Assembly (NCBI GenBank): GCA_041686695.1
Contig: JAWLDJ010000004.1
Span: forward strand, 1 to 64,000
DNA length: 64,000 nucleotides
Source: T1Sed10-7 sp041686695
GTDB taxonomy: Bacteria > Actinomycetota > Nitriliruptoria > Nitriliruptorales > Nitriliruptoraceae
Direction of reading: 5' to 3'
Shown one piece after another: positions 34,230 to 42,956 of the stretch; the stretch's first letter is position 1; each line of letters opens with the position of its first letter. Both the position numbers and the translations under genes were made by a program. The notes beneath the pieces are model-generated. The model searched no databases. It saw nothing but the letters and a program-made list of their open reading frames with translations, and was not told the origin of the DNA.

Positions 34230-34736
34230 ATGGACCGTACTACCGCAGCGACCATCGCCCACGACGTCGGCCTCGCCGCCTGGTTCGGCGGTGCCTGGAT
34301 GGGGGCGGTCGGGCTCAACGGTGCGACGATCGAGGTGGACGACCACACCCAGCGCACCCGGGTCGCCAACGCCGGCTGGTTCCGGTGGGCGCCGATCACC
34401 GGCGCGTCGCTCATCGCCCACGTGGCCAGCGCCTACCTCCTCGGGCGCCTCGCCTGGGCTCCGGATCACCGCAGCGTCGGCTCCCGACGGCTCCGGGCGC
34501 TGCGGACCGTGCTCACCACCGCCGCCGTGCTGTCCACGGTCGAGACCGGGGTCTCCGGTCAGCGGGTCGTTCGCGGCGGTGACGTCCCCGTGGCGACGGC
34601 GGTGACACCGATCGCCGCGACCCCGCCGGCGGTCGCCGCCGCCCAGCGGCGGTTGCGGGTCGCGCAGTGGCTCGTGCCGGGGTTCACGGGAGCGCTGCTG
34701 CTAGTGGAGGTCCTCCAGCGTCGGAGCGGTCACTGA
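34230..34736 (+). CDS. Small integral membrane protein of unknown family
   Basis: A protein of 168 residues starting at ATG 34230 with GGGAAGG about 10 nt upstream. Four hydrophobic stretches are visible: VGLAAWFGGAWMGAVGL, APITGASLIAHVASAYLL, LRTVLTTAAVLSTVE and VAQWLVPGFTGALLLVEVL. No family is recognised. The first segment (TIAHDVGLAAWFGG) resembles the start of other small actinobacterial membrane proteins. The 3' end overlaps the convergent Rrf2 gene by 53 bp. Confidence 0.7.
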   Translation: MDRTTAATIAHDVGLAAWFGGAWMGAVGLNGATIEVDDHTQRTRVANAGWFRWAPITGASLIAHVASAYLLGRLAWAPDHRSVGSRRLRALRTVLTTAAVLSTVETGVSGQRVVRGGDVPVATAVTPIAATPPAVAAAQRRLRVAQWLVPGFTGALLLVEVLQRRSGH

Positions 34737-35151
34737 GGACCGCGTCGATCGCGGCCACCTCGGCGAAGGTCGTGGCACCGAGCGAGGTACGGAAGGCCTC
34801 CTGAGCACGGGCCCAGGGTGGGTGGATCGCACAGCTCTCCTCCCACCGGCACGGTCCACCTCGGAGGACGCATTCGGTGGAGATCAACGGGCCGTCGACC
34901 ACCTCGATGACCTCGAGCATGGTGACCTCGCCCGGCTTTCGAGCGAGCTCATAGCCACCATGACGGCCGGCCAACGAGCGCACGATGCCGGCCCGTACGA
35001 GCTCGGCCAGCAGCTGCGGAAGGTAGGTCACGGGGATCTGCATATCCTCCGCGATCTGGACGGTCTTGCGACGCCCACGGCCGTGGTGGTGAGCGAGGTC
35101 GAGCACGGCGCGGACCGTGTAGTCAGCTCGCTTCCCGAGATGCAGATCCAT
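34684..35151 (-). CDS. Rrf2-family transcriptional regulator with a three-Cys iron-sulfur motif
   Basis: A protein of 155 residues. The winged HTH is MDLHLGKRADYTVRAVLDLA, then VQIAEDMQIPVTYLPQLLAEL and GIVRSLAGRHGGYELAR. Three cysteines (94, 101, 107) in STECVLRGGPCRWEESC suggest an Fe-S cluster, as in NsrR or IscR. It is likely a redox or nitric-oxide sensor. ATG 35151; the upstream extension to 35412 is not coding-like. The gene's 3' end overlaps the convergent membrane protein by 53 bp, so the two may interfere by antisense. Targets are unknown. Confidence 0.88.
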   Translation of the reverse strand: MDLHLGKRADYTVRAVLDLAHHHGRGRRKTVQIAEDMQIPVTYLPQLLAELVRAGIVRSLAGRHGGYELARKPGEVTMLEVIEVVDGPLISTECVLRGGPCRWEESCAIHPPWARAQEAFRTSLGATTFAEVAAIDAVLSDRSDAGGPPLAAALP

Positions 35152-35246
35152 GGGTCCCCTGCTGGGTGTTCGCCGGTGCCGTCGGTGTACCGAGGAGGAC
35201 AACGTCCCCGCTGCGACGGCTGTTCCCACTCGACGCGACGTGGCGC

Positions 35247-36161
35247 TCAGGAACCCTCGAGCTGATCGATCGTCCGGGGCCAGTCGTCCTTGAGCAGACG
35301 CGACAGGCTGCGATCGGCCAGCAGCTTGCCACCGGTCTGACAGCGCGGGCAGTAGTTGGTCTCGTTGTCGGCGTAGCTGATGCGCTGCACCTCGGTCCCG
35401 CACACCGGGCACGGTTGGCCGTGCTTGCCATGGACCGCGAACCCCGGACGCGACGCGGTGACCTTCGCCGGGAAGCCTGCCCCGGTGGCGGTGCGCAGCC
35501 GGACGATCCAGGCGGACAGGACCTCGTGCATCGCGTGGGCGAGGGCCGCCACCTCGTCGTCGGTGAGTCGTGCGGTGCGCTTGACCGGGGACAGGCCGGC
35601 GGCGTGCAGGATCTCGTCGCTGAAGGCGTTGCCGATGCCGGAGAAGCGGCGCGGATCGGTGAGCGCCCGCTTCAGGGTGCGGTTCTCCAGCCGGAGCCGA
35701 GCGGCGACGTCGGCCACGTCCGCCCCGATCGGTTCCAGGCCTCCGCGGTCGTGCTCGGCGACCGCAGCTTCGCCGGTGACCAGATGCAGGGATGCGCGTC
35801 GCTTGCTCCCGGCTTCGGTGATCGCCAGCGTGCCCCCGGCGCGATCGGGATCATCCGGGGCCGACAGGTCGATGGCGGCCAGTCCGATACGGCCGGGGAG
35901 CTTCGCGCCGTACTCGAGCCATCGCAGCCGCCCCGCGATCATCAGATGCAGCACGACGAACAGCTCGTCCTCCAAGCCGAACACGAGGCGCTTGCCCAGT
36001 CGACGCACCGCCAGGATCCGTCGCCCCCTCATGGCCTCGACCGGGGGCTCGTAGGTGCGCAGCAGCGACACGCCGGTGATGCGGACCCCGTGCACCCTCG
36101 CGCCGATCACCCGCGGCTCGAGCGCCGCCCGGTAGTCCTCGATGTCGGGGAGTTCGGGCAT
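35247..36161 (-). CDS. Fpg/Nei-family DNA glycosylase
   Basis: A protein of 304 residues starting MPELPDIEDYRAALEPRV, so the catalytic N-terminal Pro and Glu are in place after Met removal. It has a helix-two-turn-helix region with GIGNAFSDEILHAAGLSP and a C-terminal zinc finger CPVC...CPRC. It removes oxidised bases and cuts the strand by beta/delta elimination. Asp in PELPD rather than Glu (PELPE) is common in Nei-like or plant-type branches, so Fpg versus Nei cannot be settled. Start ATG 36161. The frame continues upstream only as antisense to the aldolase gene. Confidence 0.9.
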   Translation of the reverse strand: MPELPDIEDYRAALEPRVIGARVHGVRITGVSLLRTYEPPVEAMRGRRILAVRRLGKRLVFGLEDELFVVLHLMIAGRLRWLEYGAKLPGRIGLAAIDLSAPDDPDRAGGTLAITEAGSKRRASLHLVTGEAAVAEHDRGGLEPIGADVADVAARLRLENRTLKRALTDPRRFSGIGNAFSDEILHAAGLSPVKRTARLTDDEVAALAHAMHEVLSAWIVRLRTATGAGFPAKVTASRPGFAVHGKHGQPCPVCGTEVQRISYADNETNYCPRCQTGGKLLADRSLSRLLKDDWPRTIDQLEGS

Positions 36162-36299
36162 GGGCCATCCTGGCGCACCACGGGCCACCGGCGTCGACGA
36201 CAGCAGCGACCGTGTCCAGCCGCCCTGGTGCAGCTGCGCCGCCGGTCCTACCGTCGGGGGTACGGCACACCATGATGCCTCCACCCACAAAGGATCGCC

Positions 36300-37187
36300 A
36301 TGGACACCGCGATGCACACCCGGATGGCGACCGGACGGGGGTTCCTCGCCGCACTCGACCAGAGCGGCGGTTCGACCCCCAAGGCGCTCGCCCAGTACGG
36401 CATCGACCCTCAGAGCTACGAGGGCGACGAGGAGATGTTCGACCTCGTCCACCAGATGCGCAGCCGCATCCTGACCAACCCGGCCTTCACCGGCGATCGC
36501 ATCCTGGGCGCGATCCTCTTCGAAGGCACCATGGATCGCGAGGTGGAGGGACAGCCGACGCCCCACTACCTGTGGCAGGGCAAGGGCATCGTCCCCTTCG
36601 TCAAGGTCGACAAGGGCCTCGAGGACGCCGCTGACGGGGTCCGCATGATGCGGCCGATGCCGGAACTCGATGCCCTGTTGGAGCGCGCGCGTGGACTCGA
36701 GGTGTTCGGGACCAAGATGCGCTCGGTGATCGAGTTGGCCGACCGCGCTGGCATCGCGCGCAACGTGGCGCAGCAGTTCGAGATCGGTCGCCGGATCCTC
36801 GACGCCGGCCTGATCCCGATCCTGGAACCCGAGGTCGACATCGAGAGCCCCCAGAAGGCCGCGGCCGAGGAGCTGTTGCACGGTGCGATCGTGGAGCACC
36901 TCGACGAGATCGCGCAGGGGCAGCAGATCATGCTGAAGCTGTCGATCCCGACCGTCGACGGCTTCTACACCGACCTGCTCGCACACCCGAAGGTCCTGCG
37001 CATCGTCGCCCTGTCAGGCGGCTACAGCCGTGACGAGGCGAACGAACGCCTCGCACGCAACCCCGGACTGATCGCCAGCTTCTCCCGAGCGCTGCTCGAG
37101 GATCTGCGCGCCGACCAGGACGAGGAGACCTTCACCGCGAAGCTGGACGCCGCGATCGAGAGCATCTACGCGGCATCGACGACCTGA
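36300..37187 (+). CDS. Class I fructose-bisphosphate aldolase
   Basis: A protein of 295 residues of the bacterial/plant-type class I family, which cleaves fructose 1,6-bisphosphate through a Schiff-base Lys. Conserved segments are GFLAALDQSGGSTPKAL, GILFEGTMDRE-like AILFEGTMDRE, PFVKVDKGLED, LIPILEPEVDI and, with the likely Schiff-base region, IMLKLSIPTVDGFY. VALSGGYSRDEANERL binds phosphate. ATG 36300 with AAAGGAT upstream. The gene is divergent from the glycosylase and is followed by a run of hairpins. Confidence 0.93.
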   Translation: MDTAMHTRMATGRGFLAALDQSGGSTPKALAQYGIDPQSYEGDEEMFDLVHQMRSRILTNPAFTGDRILGAILFEGTMDREVEGQPTPHYLWQGKGIVPFVKVDKGLEDAADGVRMMRPMPELDALLERARGLEVFGTKMRSVIELADRAGIARNVAQQFEIGRRILDAGLIPILEPEVDIESPQKAAAEELLHGAIVEHLDEIAQGQQIMLKLSIPTVDGFYTDLLAHPKVLRIVALSGGYSRDEANERLARNPGLIASFSRALLEDLRADQDEETFTAKLDAAIESIYAASTT

Positions 37188-37217
37188 TGTCCGCGCACCT
37201 GTCGCCTGCTGGAGCGC

Positions 37218-37242
37218 ACCGGCCGCACGAGATACGGCCGGT
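37218..37242 (+). terminator. Hairpin after the aldolase gene
   Basis: Stem ACCGGCCG (37218-37225), 9-nt loop, stem CGGCCGGT (37235-37242), 30 nt after the aldolase stop. The right half shares AGATACGGCCGG with the hairpin at 5351-5368. It is a plausible intrinsic terminator without a T-run. Confidence 0.5.
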
Positions 37243-37264
37243 CGGCCGGACCCTCGGATGCGCT

Positions 37265-37304
37265 CCGGCGGGCCGGCGCCCCCCCGTTGCCGCCGGCCCG
37301 CCGG
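37265..37304. terminator. Strong 14-bp hairpin
   Basis: Left arm CCGGCGGGCCGGCG (37265-37278) pairs perfectly with 37291-37304 around a 12-nt loop containing C7. It is the most stable inverted repeat I found in the window. It may be a second terminator or a barrier isolating the downstream STAND gene. Confidence 0.55.
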
Positions 37305-37307
37305 TAC

Positions 37308-37332
37308 CGCTGCGTCCTGCTGCGACGCAGCG
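37308..37332. terminator. 9-bp hairpin
   Basis: Stem CGCTGCGTC (37308-37316) and GACGCAGCG (37324-37332), loop CTGCTGC. Third of the hairpin series downstream of the aldolase gene. Confidence 0.4.
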
Positions 37333-37568
37333 TTCCCGGTGAGGGGGCGCACCTCGTCGTCCGACCCCTGGCGAAGGGAAGCGGGCCTGGACGCCGGTTG
37401 CCAGGCGACCGAGCGACCTCGCACAACCTCGGACAGCGGCGCCGGGCACCACCCCCACCTCCGGGACCACGACCTCGCACGACGCCGCACCGCCGCCCGG
37501 GTGACCCGCCCCCCGGCCCCCGGTGGGGCGCCCCGGCCGCGGCGCACCGCCAGTAGCCTCCCGCCGCC

Positions 37569-40500
37569 ATGAGCGTGTCGGCGCGAACGGACGGGACGCG
37601 GGAGCGGCAGGAGCAGCTCGCCGCGGTGACGACGCGCGCGGACCTCGGTGCGCTCCTGACGGAGCTGCGGCAGCGGTCGGGCCGCAGCCTGCGCGAGCTG
37701 GCAGCGGCGGTCGGCTCCAGCCCGTCGACGCTGAGCGGATGGTGCCGGGCCGAGAACCTGCCCTTCCCCGCCCAGTTCGACACCTTCGGCGCCATGCTGC
37801 GGGAGCTGGGGGTGGACGACCCGGAGCCCTGGATCGATGTGCTCATCGAGCTGCGCACCGGCGCAGCCAGCCGGGCCCACGATGCAGCACCGCCCTACCT
37901 GGGTCTCGCGGCGTTCGGGCGCGAGGATGCCGACCGGTTCTTCGGGCGCGAGACGTTGCTCGAGCATGCCCTGACGCGCTGGCATGCACGGCAGGCGGAT
38001 GAGCGCCGAGCGAACCTGCTGCTGCTCGTCGGTGCGTCGGGCTCCGGGAAGTCGTCGCTGCTGCACGCAGGGATCGGCGCCGAGCTCAGGAGCCAGGGCA
38101 CGGCGGTGGTCGCCTCGACCCCCGGGAGTGAGCCGCTGGAGCGGCTGCGGATGGCACTGCAGTCCGCCACCTCGCAGCAGGGTCGCGGGATGCCGGTGCT
38201 GCTGATCGACCAGTTCGAGGAGTTGTACACCGCCGGGGCCGACCCCCACGACCGGGAGCGCTTCCTCGCCGAGATCGACCGGCTGACCGACCCGTCGAGG
38301 CCGGAACAGGTCGGCGTGATCCTGGCGGTGCGGATCGACTTCTACGCCGAGCTCGCCGCCACCGGACACCTCGCGCCGGCGCTCGAGGACGCTCAGCTGC
38401 TGATCGGGTCGATGAGTGAGGCGGAGCTACGGCGCGCCATCGTCGAGCCGGCGCGCCAGGCCGGGGTCACGCTCGACGACGACCTGGTCGCCCTCCTGCT
38501 CCGCGACTTCGTACCGAGCAGTTCCATGGCGCGCGAGCACGACGTCGGCGCGCTGCCGTTGCTCTCCCACGCGTTGCTCGAGACCTACCGACGCAGCCGG
38601 CGCGGACGCATGACCGTCGCCGACTACGAAGCCGCCGGCGGGGTCCGTGGTGCCGTGGAGCGATCCGCGGAGGAGGTGTTCACCGGGTGCACACCGCCAC
38701 AGCAGGCGTTGCTGCGCCAGGTGCTGGTGCGGCTGGTCCACGTGGAGAACGGCACGCTGGCGACCCGGCGCGTGGCGACCTACGACGAGCTCCAGGGCCT
38801 GGTCGCCGGCGACGAGCACACCGACATCAGCGACCTGCTCGAGCCGTTCATCGCGGCACGCCTGGTCACCGCCCACGCCACCACGGTGGAGATCTCGCAC
38901 GAGGCCCTGCTGGCGGCGTGGCCCCGGTTGCAGACGTGGATCGAGCAGGACCGGGACGCCATCCGGCTCCACCGCCGGGTGACCGAGGCCACACAGCTGT
39001 GGATCGGTGCCGATCGCGATCCCTCCGCGCTGGCCCGGGGTGTGCTGCTCGAGGCGATGCGCACCGCGATCGACCCGTCCGAGGCGCACATCCAGCTGAC
39101 CAGCGTGGAGCGGGAGTTCCTCGCCGCCAGCGTGTCGCAGGCCGAAGCGGCCGACCAGGCAGCGAGGCAGCGCACCTCACGCCTCCGGCTGCTGGTAGCG
39201 GCGACCACCGCTCTGGCGGTGTTGGCCGGTGTGCTGGCCGTGGTCGCCGCCGGAGCACGAACCGACGCGCTCCTCGCCCGCGACGACGCCCTGTCCCGGC
39301 AGCTCTCCCTGGCTGCGGAGCGGCTCGCCGAGACCGACCCCTCGCTGGGTGCCGAGCTGACCGTGGCCGGCTACACGATCGCGCCGACCAACGAAGCGCG
39401 CTCATCCCTGCTGGACGCTGCCGTGGCCCCACGTGCCACCCGCATCCTGGGCGGACCGGGGTCCACCGCGATGGCAGCCAGCCCCGACGGTCGACTCGTC
39501 GCGCTGGGCGACTCCGCCGACGCCGAGGTCCAGCTGCTGGTCCGCGCGAGCGACAGCGAGGCGTTGACCCGTGCCGCCACGATCACGCTCGACGACCCGT
39601 CCCTGGAGATCTACGCGGTCGCCCTGACAGCAGATGCCGGCGTGCTGGCCGTGGGTGACACCGCAGCTCGGATCAGCTTGTGGGACGTGAGCGATCCCCA
39701 GGCGCCGGCGAACCTGGCCGAGGAGCTGCGCGGTCCTCAGGGCCCGATCCAGGGGCTCTCGTTCGATCCGAGCGGGAGCGAGCTGGCTGCCGTCGGTCTG
39801 GGGGACGGAACCTTCCGCTGGGACGTCACCGACCCCGGTGACCCCGCCGCGCTCCCGCTGCTGGCCTCGGAGGAGATCACGTGGTCGGTGGCCCACAGCC
39901 CCGACGGCACCCGGATCGCCGTCGGGGACGACGTGGGACGGGTCGTGCTCTTCGACGTCGGCACCGCGGCTGATCCGACCGTGCTGGCCACGCTGACGCC
40001 CACCGACCGTTCGATCCTGAGCGTCGGCTTCTCACCGGACGGGCAGCTGCTGGCCGCCGGTGCCCGCGACGGGACCCTGCACGCCTGGGAGCTCACGGAC
40101 CCGACCTCCCCCACGGCCGTGGAGATCCCCGAGGCGGCCTTCGACAGCTGGATCAACGCGCTGGCCTTCGCCCCCGACGGCGACCACCTCGCCGTCGGCA
40201 GCTCCGACGGGCAGCTGCTGCTCTGGGCCACCGACGGATGGCAGCTGCTGGACTCCCTGCGCCACCCGGCGGCGTTGACCAGCGTGGCGTTCACGAGCAG
40301 CCCGGACACGCTGCTGAGCGCGGCGACCGACGGCAGTGCCCGGTCATGGGAGCTGGCCGCGACGGTGCCGATGAGGTTGCAGGGCCGCATCTGGTCGCTG
40401 GCCTTCACCGACGACGGGGACCGTCTGGCGGCCTTCTCCGGCACGGAGACCGGGCTCTGGGACGTCCGCGGGACCGGCGCGCAGGCGCGGCTCGCACCGC

Positions 40501-41405
40501 CCCTGCCCGAACCCCTCGACGGCCCCGCCTTCAGCGGTGCCGGGGCGATGTCGCCGGACGGGACGCTGCTGGCCCATGGGAGCCTGACGGGCGAGGTCCT
40601 GCTGTTCGACACGAGCGAACCCACCGCACCCCGGCCGGTCGGGGCCCCGCTCGGCGGGAGCGAGGCCCTGGTCGAGGTGGTGGCCTTCAGCCCCGATGGC
40701 ACGCTGCTGGCCGCCGCAGGTGTGGACACCGACATCCGCGTGTGGCGTCTGGACGAGCCGGCGGAACCTGAGCTGCTGGCGGTCCTGGATGCCCCCACCG
40801 AGATCGTGCTGAACCTGGCGTTCAGCCCCGATGGCACGCTGCTGGCCGCCCCGAGCGCCGACAACTCCGTCTACCTGTTCGACGTCACCGACCCCACGCA
40901 GCCGCACGACCTCGGCACGGTCGGCACGTTCGCGAGCGAAGCCTACGCCGCCGCCTTCTCCCCCGATGGCCGACTGCTGGCCACCGCCGGCTCCGACGCC
41001 GAGGTCCAGCTGTTCGAGCTGACCGATCGGCGCGCCCCGCAACCGATCGGCGCGCCCATCCAGGGGCCGTCGGGGCGGATCTACGATCTCGACTTCGATC
41101 CTGACGGCACCCGTCTGGCCGGTGCCGTCGTCGATGGACGCACGTGGTTGTGGGATGTCGAGTCGCCAGCACAGCCAACGACGGTGGCGGTCCTGGGGAC
41201 CGGCAGCAGCCCGATGTACACGGTCGCCTTCCATCCCGACGGTGGGCGGCTGGCGGCCAGCGGGGCCTCCGGGCAGGTCACGTTGTGGGCGCTCGACGAG
41301 GCCGCAGCGATGGAGGCCATCTGCGACGACGTCGGCGACGCGATCACCGAGCGTGAGTGGCAGGTGCACCTGCGCGAGCGGCCCTACGCACCACCCTGCG
41401 GTTGA
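37569..41405 (+). CDS. XRE HTH - STAND NTPase - transmembrane - WD40 repeat protein
   Basis: A protein of 1278 residues. Residues 25-80 are an XRE-type HTH (ADLGALLTELRQRSGRSLRE...GSSPSTLSGWCRAENLP). From 110 begins an nSTAND1-like NTPase with PYLGLAAFGREDADRFFGRE, Walker A GASGSGKS (155-162) and Walker B VLLIDQFEEL (210-219). It continues to about 520. One membrane helix lies at 538-561. From about 630 to the end are WD40-type repeats, each with forms of AFSPDGTLLAAAG and DVTDP. STAND proteins are ligand-triggered switches; similar genes are common in actinobacteria and some are anti-phage sensors. ATG 37569 has no clear ribosome site. Function is inferred. Confidence 0.9.
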   Translation: MSVSARTDGTRERQEQLAAVTTRADLGALLTELRQRSGRSLRELAAAVGSSPSTLSGWCRAENLPFPAQFDTFGAMLRELGVDDPEPWIDVLIELRTGAASRAHDAAPPYLGLAAFGREDADRFFGRETLLEHALTRWHARQADERRANLLLLVGASGSGKSSLLHAGIGAELRSQGTAVVASTPGSEPLERLRMALQSATSQQGRGMPVLLIDQFEELYTAGADPHDRERFLAEIDRLTDPSRPEQVGVILAVRIDFYAELAATGHLAPALEDAQLLIGSMSEAELRRAIVEPARQAGVTLDDDLVALLLRDFVPSSSMAREHDVGALPLLSHALLETYRRSRRGRMTVADYEAAGGVRGAVERSAEEVFTGCTPPQQALLRQVLVRLVHVENGTLATRRVATYDELQGLVAGDEHTDISDLLEPFIAARLVTAHATTVEISHEALLAAWPRLQTWIEQDRDAIRLHRRVTEATQLWIGADRDPSALARGVLLEAMRTAIDPSEAHIQLTSVEREFLAASVSQAEAADQAARQRTSRLRLLVAATTALAVLAGVLAVVAAGARTDALLARDDALSRQLSLAAERLAETDPSLGAELTVAGYTIAPTNEARSSLLDAAVAPRATRILGGPGSTAMAASPDGRLVALGDSADAEVQLLVRASDSEALTRAATITLDDPSLEIYAVALTADAGVLAVGDTAARISLWDVSDPQAPANLAEELRGPQGPIQGLSFDPSGSELAAVGLGDGTFRWDVTDPGDPAALPLLASEEITWSVAHSPDGTRIAVGDDVGRVVLFDVGTAADPTVLATLTPTDRSILSVGFSPDGQLLAAGARDGTLHAWELTDPTSPTAVEIPEAAFDSWINALAFAPDGDHLAVGSSDGQLLLWATDGWQLLDSLRHPAALTSVAFTSSPDTLLSAATDGSARSWELAATVPMRLQGRIWSLAFTDDGDRLAAFSGTETGLWDVRGTGAQARLAPPLPEPLDGPAFSGAGAMSPDGTLLAHGSLTGEVLLFDTSEPTAPRPVGAPLGGSEALVEVVAFSPDGTLLAAAGVDTDIRVWRLDEPAEPELLAVLDAPTEIVLNLAFSPDGTLLAAPSADNSVYLFDVTDPTQPHDLGTVGTFASEAYAAAFSPDGRLLATAGSDAEVQLFELTDRRAPQPIGAPIQGPSGRIYDLDFDPDGTRLAGAVVDGRTWLWDVESPAQPTTVAVLGTGSSPMYTVAFHPDGGRLAASGASGQVTLWALDEAAAMEAICDDVGDAITEREWQVHLRERPYAPPCG

Positions 41406-41453
41406 CCGCCCGGCCTTGGGGGTCGCGTGTTCCGCACGACCGGCACCGCCGCC

Positions 41454-42956
41454 TCAAGCCGAGGGGTCGTCACCGAAGATCCGGCGGTAGAGGTCCTGGC
41501 CGTAGCTGGTCGGCAGCGGCGCACCCGGCACGATCCGGAAGGTCCGCTCCCCGTCCTCCTCGCGCTCGGCCCGCAGGAACACGGCTCGTTCGGCCTCGGT
41601 GCGGTGCAGGGTCTCCGCCAGGTCGTAGAGGTGGGTGACCGCGACCACCCGGACCCCGGCGTCGAGGTGGGCGCGGAACACCTGACGAGCGAGCTCGGAT
41701 CCCTCACGCTCGTTGGTGGCGGCGAAGGACTCGTTGGCCAGCAGCAGGTCGCCGGGGCGGATCCGCTCCACGATCGTCCGCATCCGGTCGAGCTCCTCCT
41801 CCAGCTTGCCGTGTTGCAGGCCCTGATCCTCTTCGCGGCCGAAGTGGGTGAAGACCTGCCCGCAGAGCGTCCCTCGGAAACGGGCGGCCGGGACGAAGCA
41901 CCCGGCCTGGAGCAGCAGCTGGGCCGTCCCGATGCTGCGCAGCAACGTCGACTTGCCCCCCTGGTTGGCCCCGGTGATCAGCACCAGGCCGGCGCCGTCG
42001 GCAGCGAGGTCGTTGCCGACCACGGGCCCACGCAGCTGGAGTGACAGCGCCGGGTCGTACAGCCCCGTCGCCGAGAGCTTGGGCGCGTCACCGGGGTGGC
42101 CCGCCACGACCTCGGGGAAGCAGGTCGGCTCGCCGCGTCCGCGCAACGCCTCGTGGAGCCGGGCGGCACCGGTGAGCACGGCCAACTCGTCGCGCAGCTG
42201 GCGAAGGAACGTCTCGATGTCATCGCTGGCCTGGCTGAGCACGACGGCCACCTCGGCCAGCGCCTGGTCGCGGAGGCGGGCGAGCGATTCGACCGCCTCG
42301 TCGTCGCGGTCGCTCAACTCGAAGCTCTGTCCCGAGCGGTCGAGCGATCGGGACAGCCAGCCCTGCGGACGTGGGCGCCGGAGCTGGAAGTCCGTTCCAG
42401 CGGCACCGCGGCCGATGCGGGCGGCGAACAGCACACCGTGGGGGAAGCTGAGCTCCTCGAGCTGTGCCTCCACCTGCGCGAGGTACGGCTCGTCGAACCG
42501 GGTGGCGAACAGTTCGAACAGCTGCGTGACCCCGACCGAGCGCATCTGCCCACGGACCGCGACCGCTGCCTGGCGCAGCCGCCGCAGCACGTCGGCGTAG
42601 ACCCGCAACCGTTCCACCGCGCGTCGAACGATGGCGTCAGGCGCGTCGCGGAACAGCCCGGAGTAGGACCGTTTGGCCACCTCCAGCCCGTCGACGATCG
42701 CCTCGTACGAGCCCTGGAAGGTCTGCGGTGCCCGCAGCACGTCGGCGACGACGGCCTGGCGGTAGCGGATCTCCTCGGGGTCCTCGAGTCCGGTCAACAG
42801 CACCTGCCGGCAGGCGTCGTGGATCGGACGCTCGCCAGCTGCCATCACCTGCAGCAGGACCTCCAGCCCGACGTCCTCGGCCAGCAGGTCGGCGTGCGAC
42901 GGGAGGGGCGTCGCAAGATCGAGATCGCGGTCCGGGTGCAGCAGGCGGACGTTCAC
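41454..42956 (-). CDS. MutS-like ATPase (domain V only), downstream paralog
   Basis: A protein of 500 residues with a C-terminal MutS ATPase domain: Walker A GANQGGKST (329-337), then THFGREEDQGLQHGKLEEEL. Walker B is LLLANESFAATN, where the usual Asp is Asn408 and Glu409 is kept. The N-terminal 280 residues are helical lever-like sequence; there is no mismatch-binding domain. It is not a canonical mismatch-repair MutS. It overlaps the upstream paralog by four bases (GTGA), so the two probably form a heteromer. Role in DNA transactions is inferred from family only. Confidence 0.85.
   Translation of the reverse strand: MNVRLLHPDRDLDLATPLPSHADLLAEDVGLEVLLQVMAAGERPIHDACRQVLLTGLEDPEEIRYRQAVVADVLRAPQTFQGSYEAIVDGLEVAKRSYSGLFRDAPDAIVRRAVERLRVYADVLRRLRQAAVAVRGQMRSVGVTQLFELFATRFDEPYLAQVEAQLEELSFPHGVLFAARIGRGAAGTDFQLRRPRPQGWLSRSLDRSGQSFELSDRDDEAVESLARLRDQALAEVAVVLSQASDDIETFLRQLRDELAVLTGAARLHEALRGRGEPTCFPEVVAGHPGDAPKLSATGLYDPALSLQLRGPVVGNDLAADGAGLVLITGANQGGKSTLLRSIGTAQLLLQAGCFVPAARFRGTLCGQVFTHFGREEDQGLQHGKLEEELDRMRTIVERIRPGDLLLANESFAATNEREGSELARQVFRAHLDAGVRVVAVTHLYDLAETLHRTEAERAVFLRAEREEDGERTFRIVPGAPLPTSYGQDLYRRIFGDDPSA

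Larger units (their letters stand above)
37188..37568. other. Intergenic region with three successive hairpins
   Basis: 381 bp without a supported gene. Three perfect inverted repeats lie at 37218-37242 (8-bp stem), 37265-37304 (14-bp stem) and 37308-37332 (9-bp stem). The rest is low-complexity GC-rich sequence. Open frames here are Arg/Pro-rich and not coding. The promoter of the STAND gene must lie between about 37335 and 37568. Confidence 0.6.
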
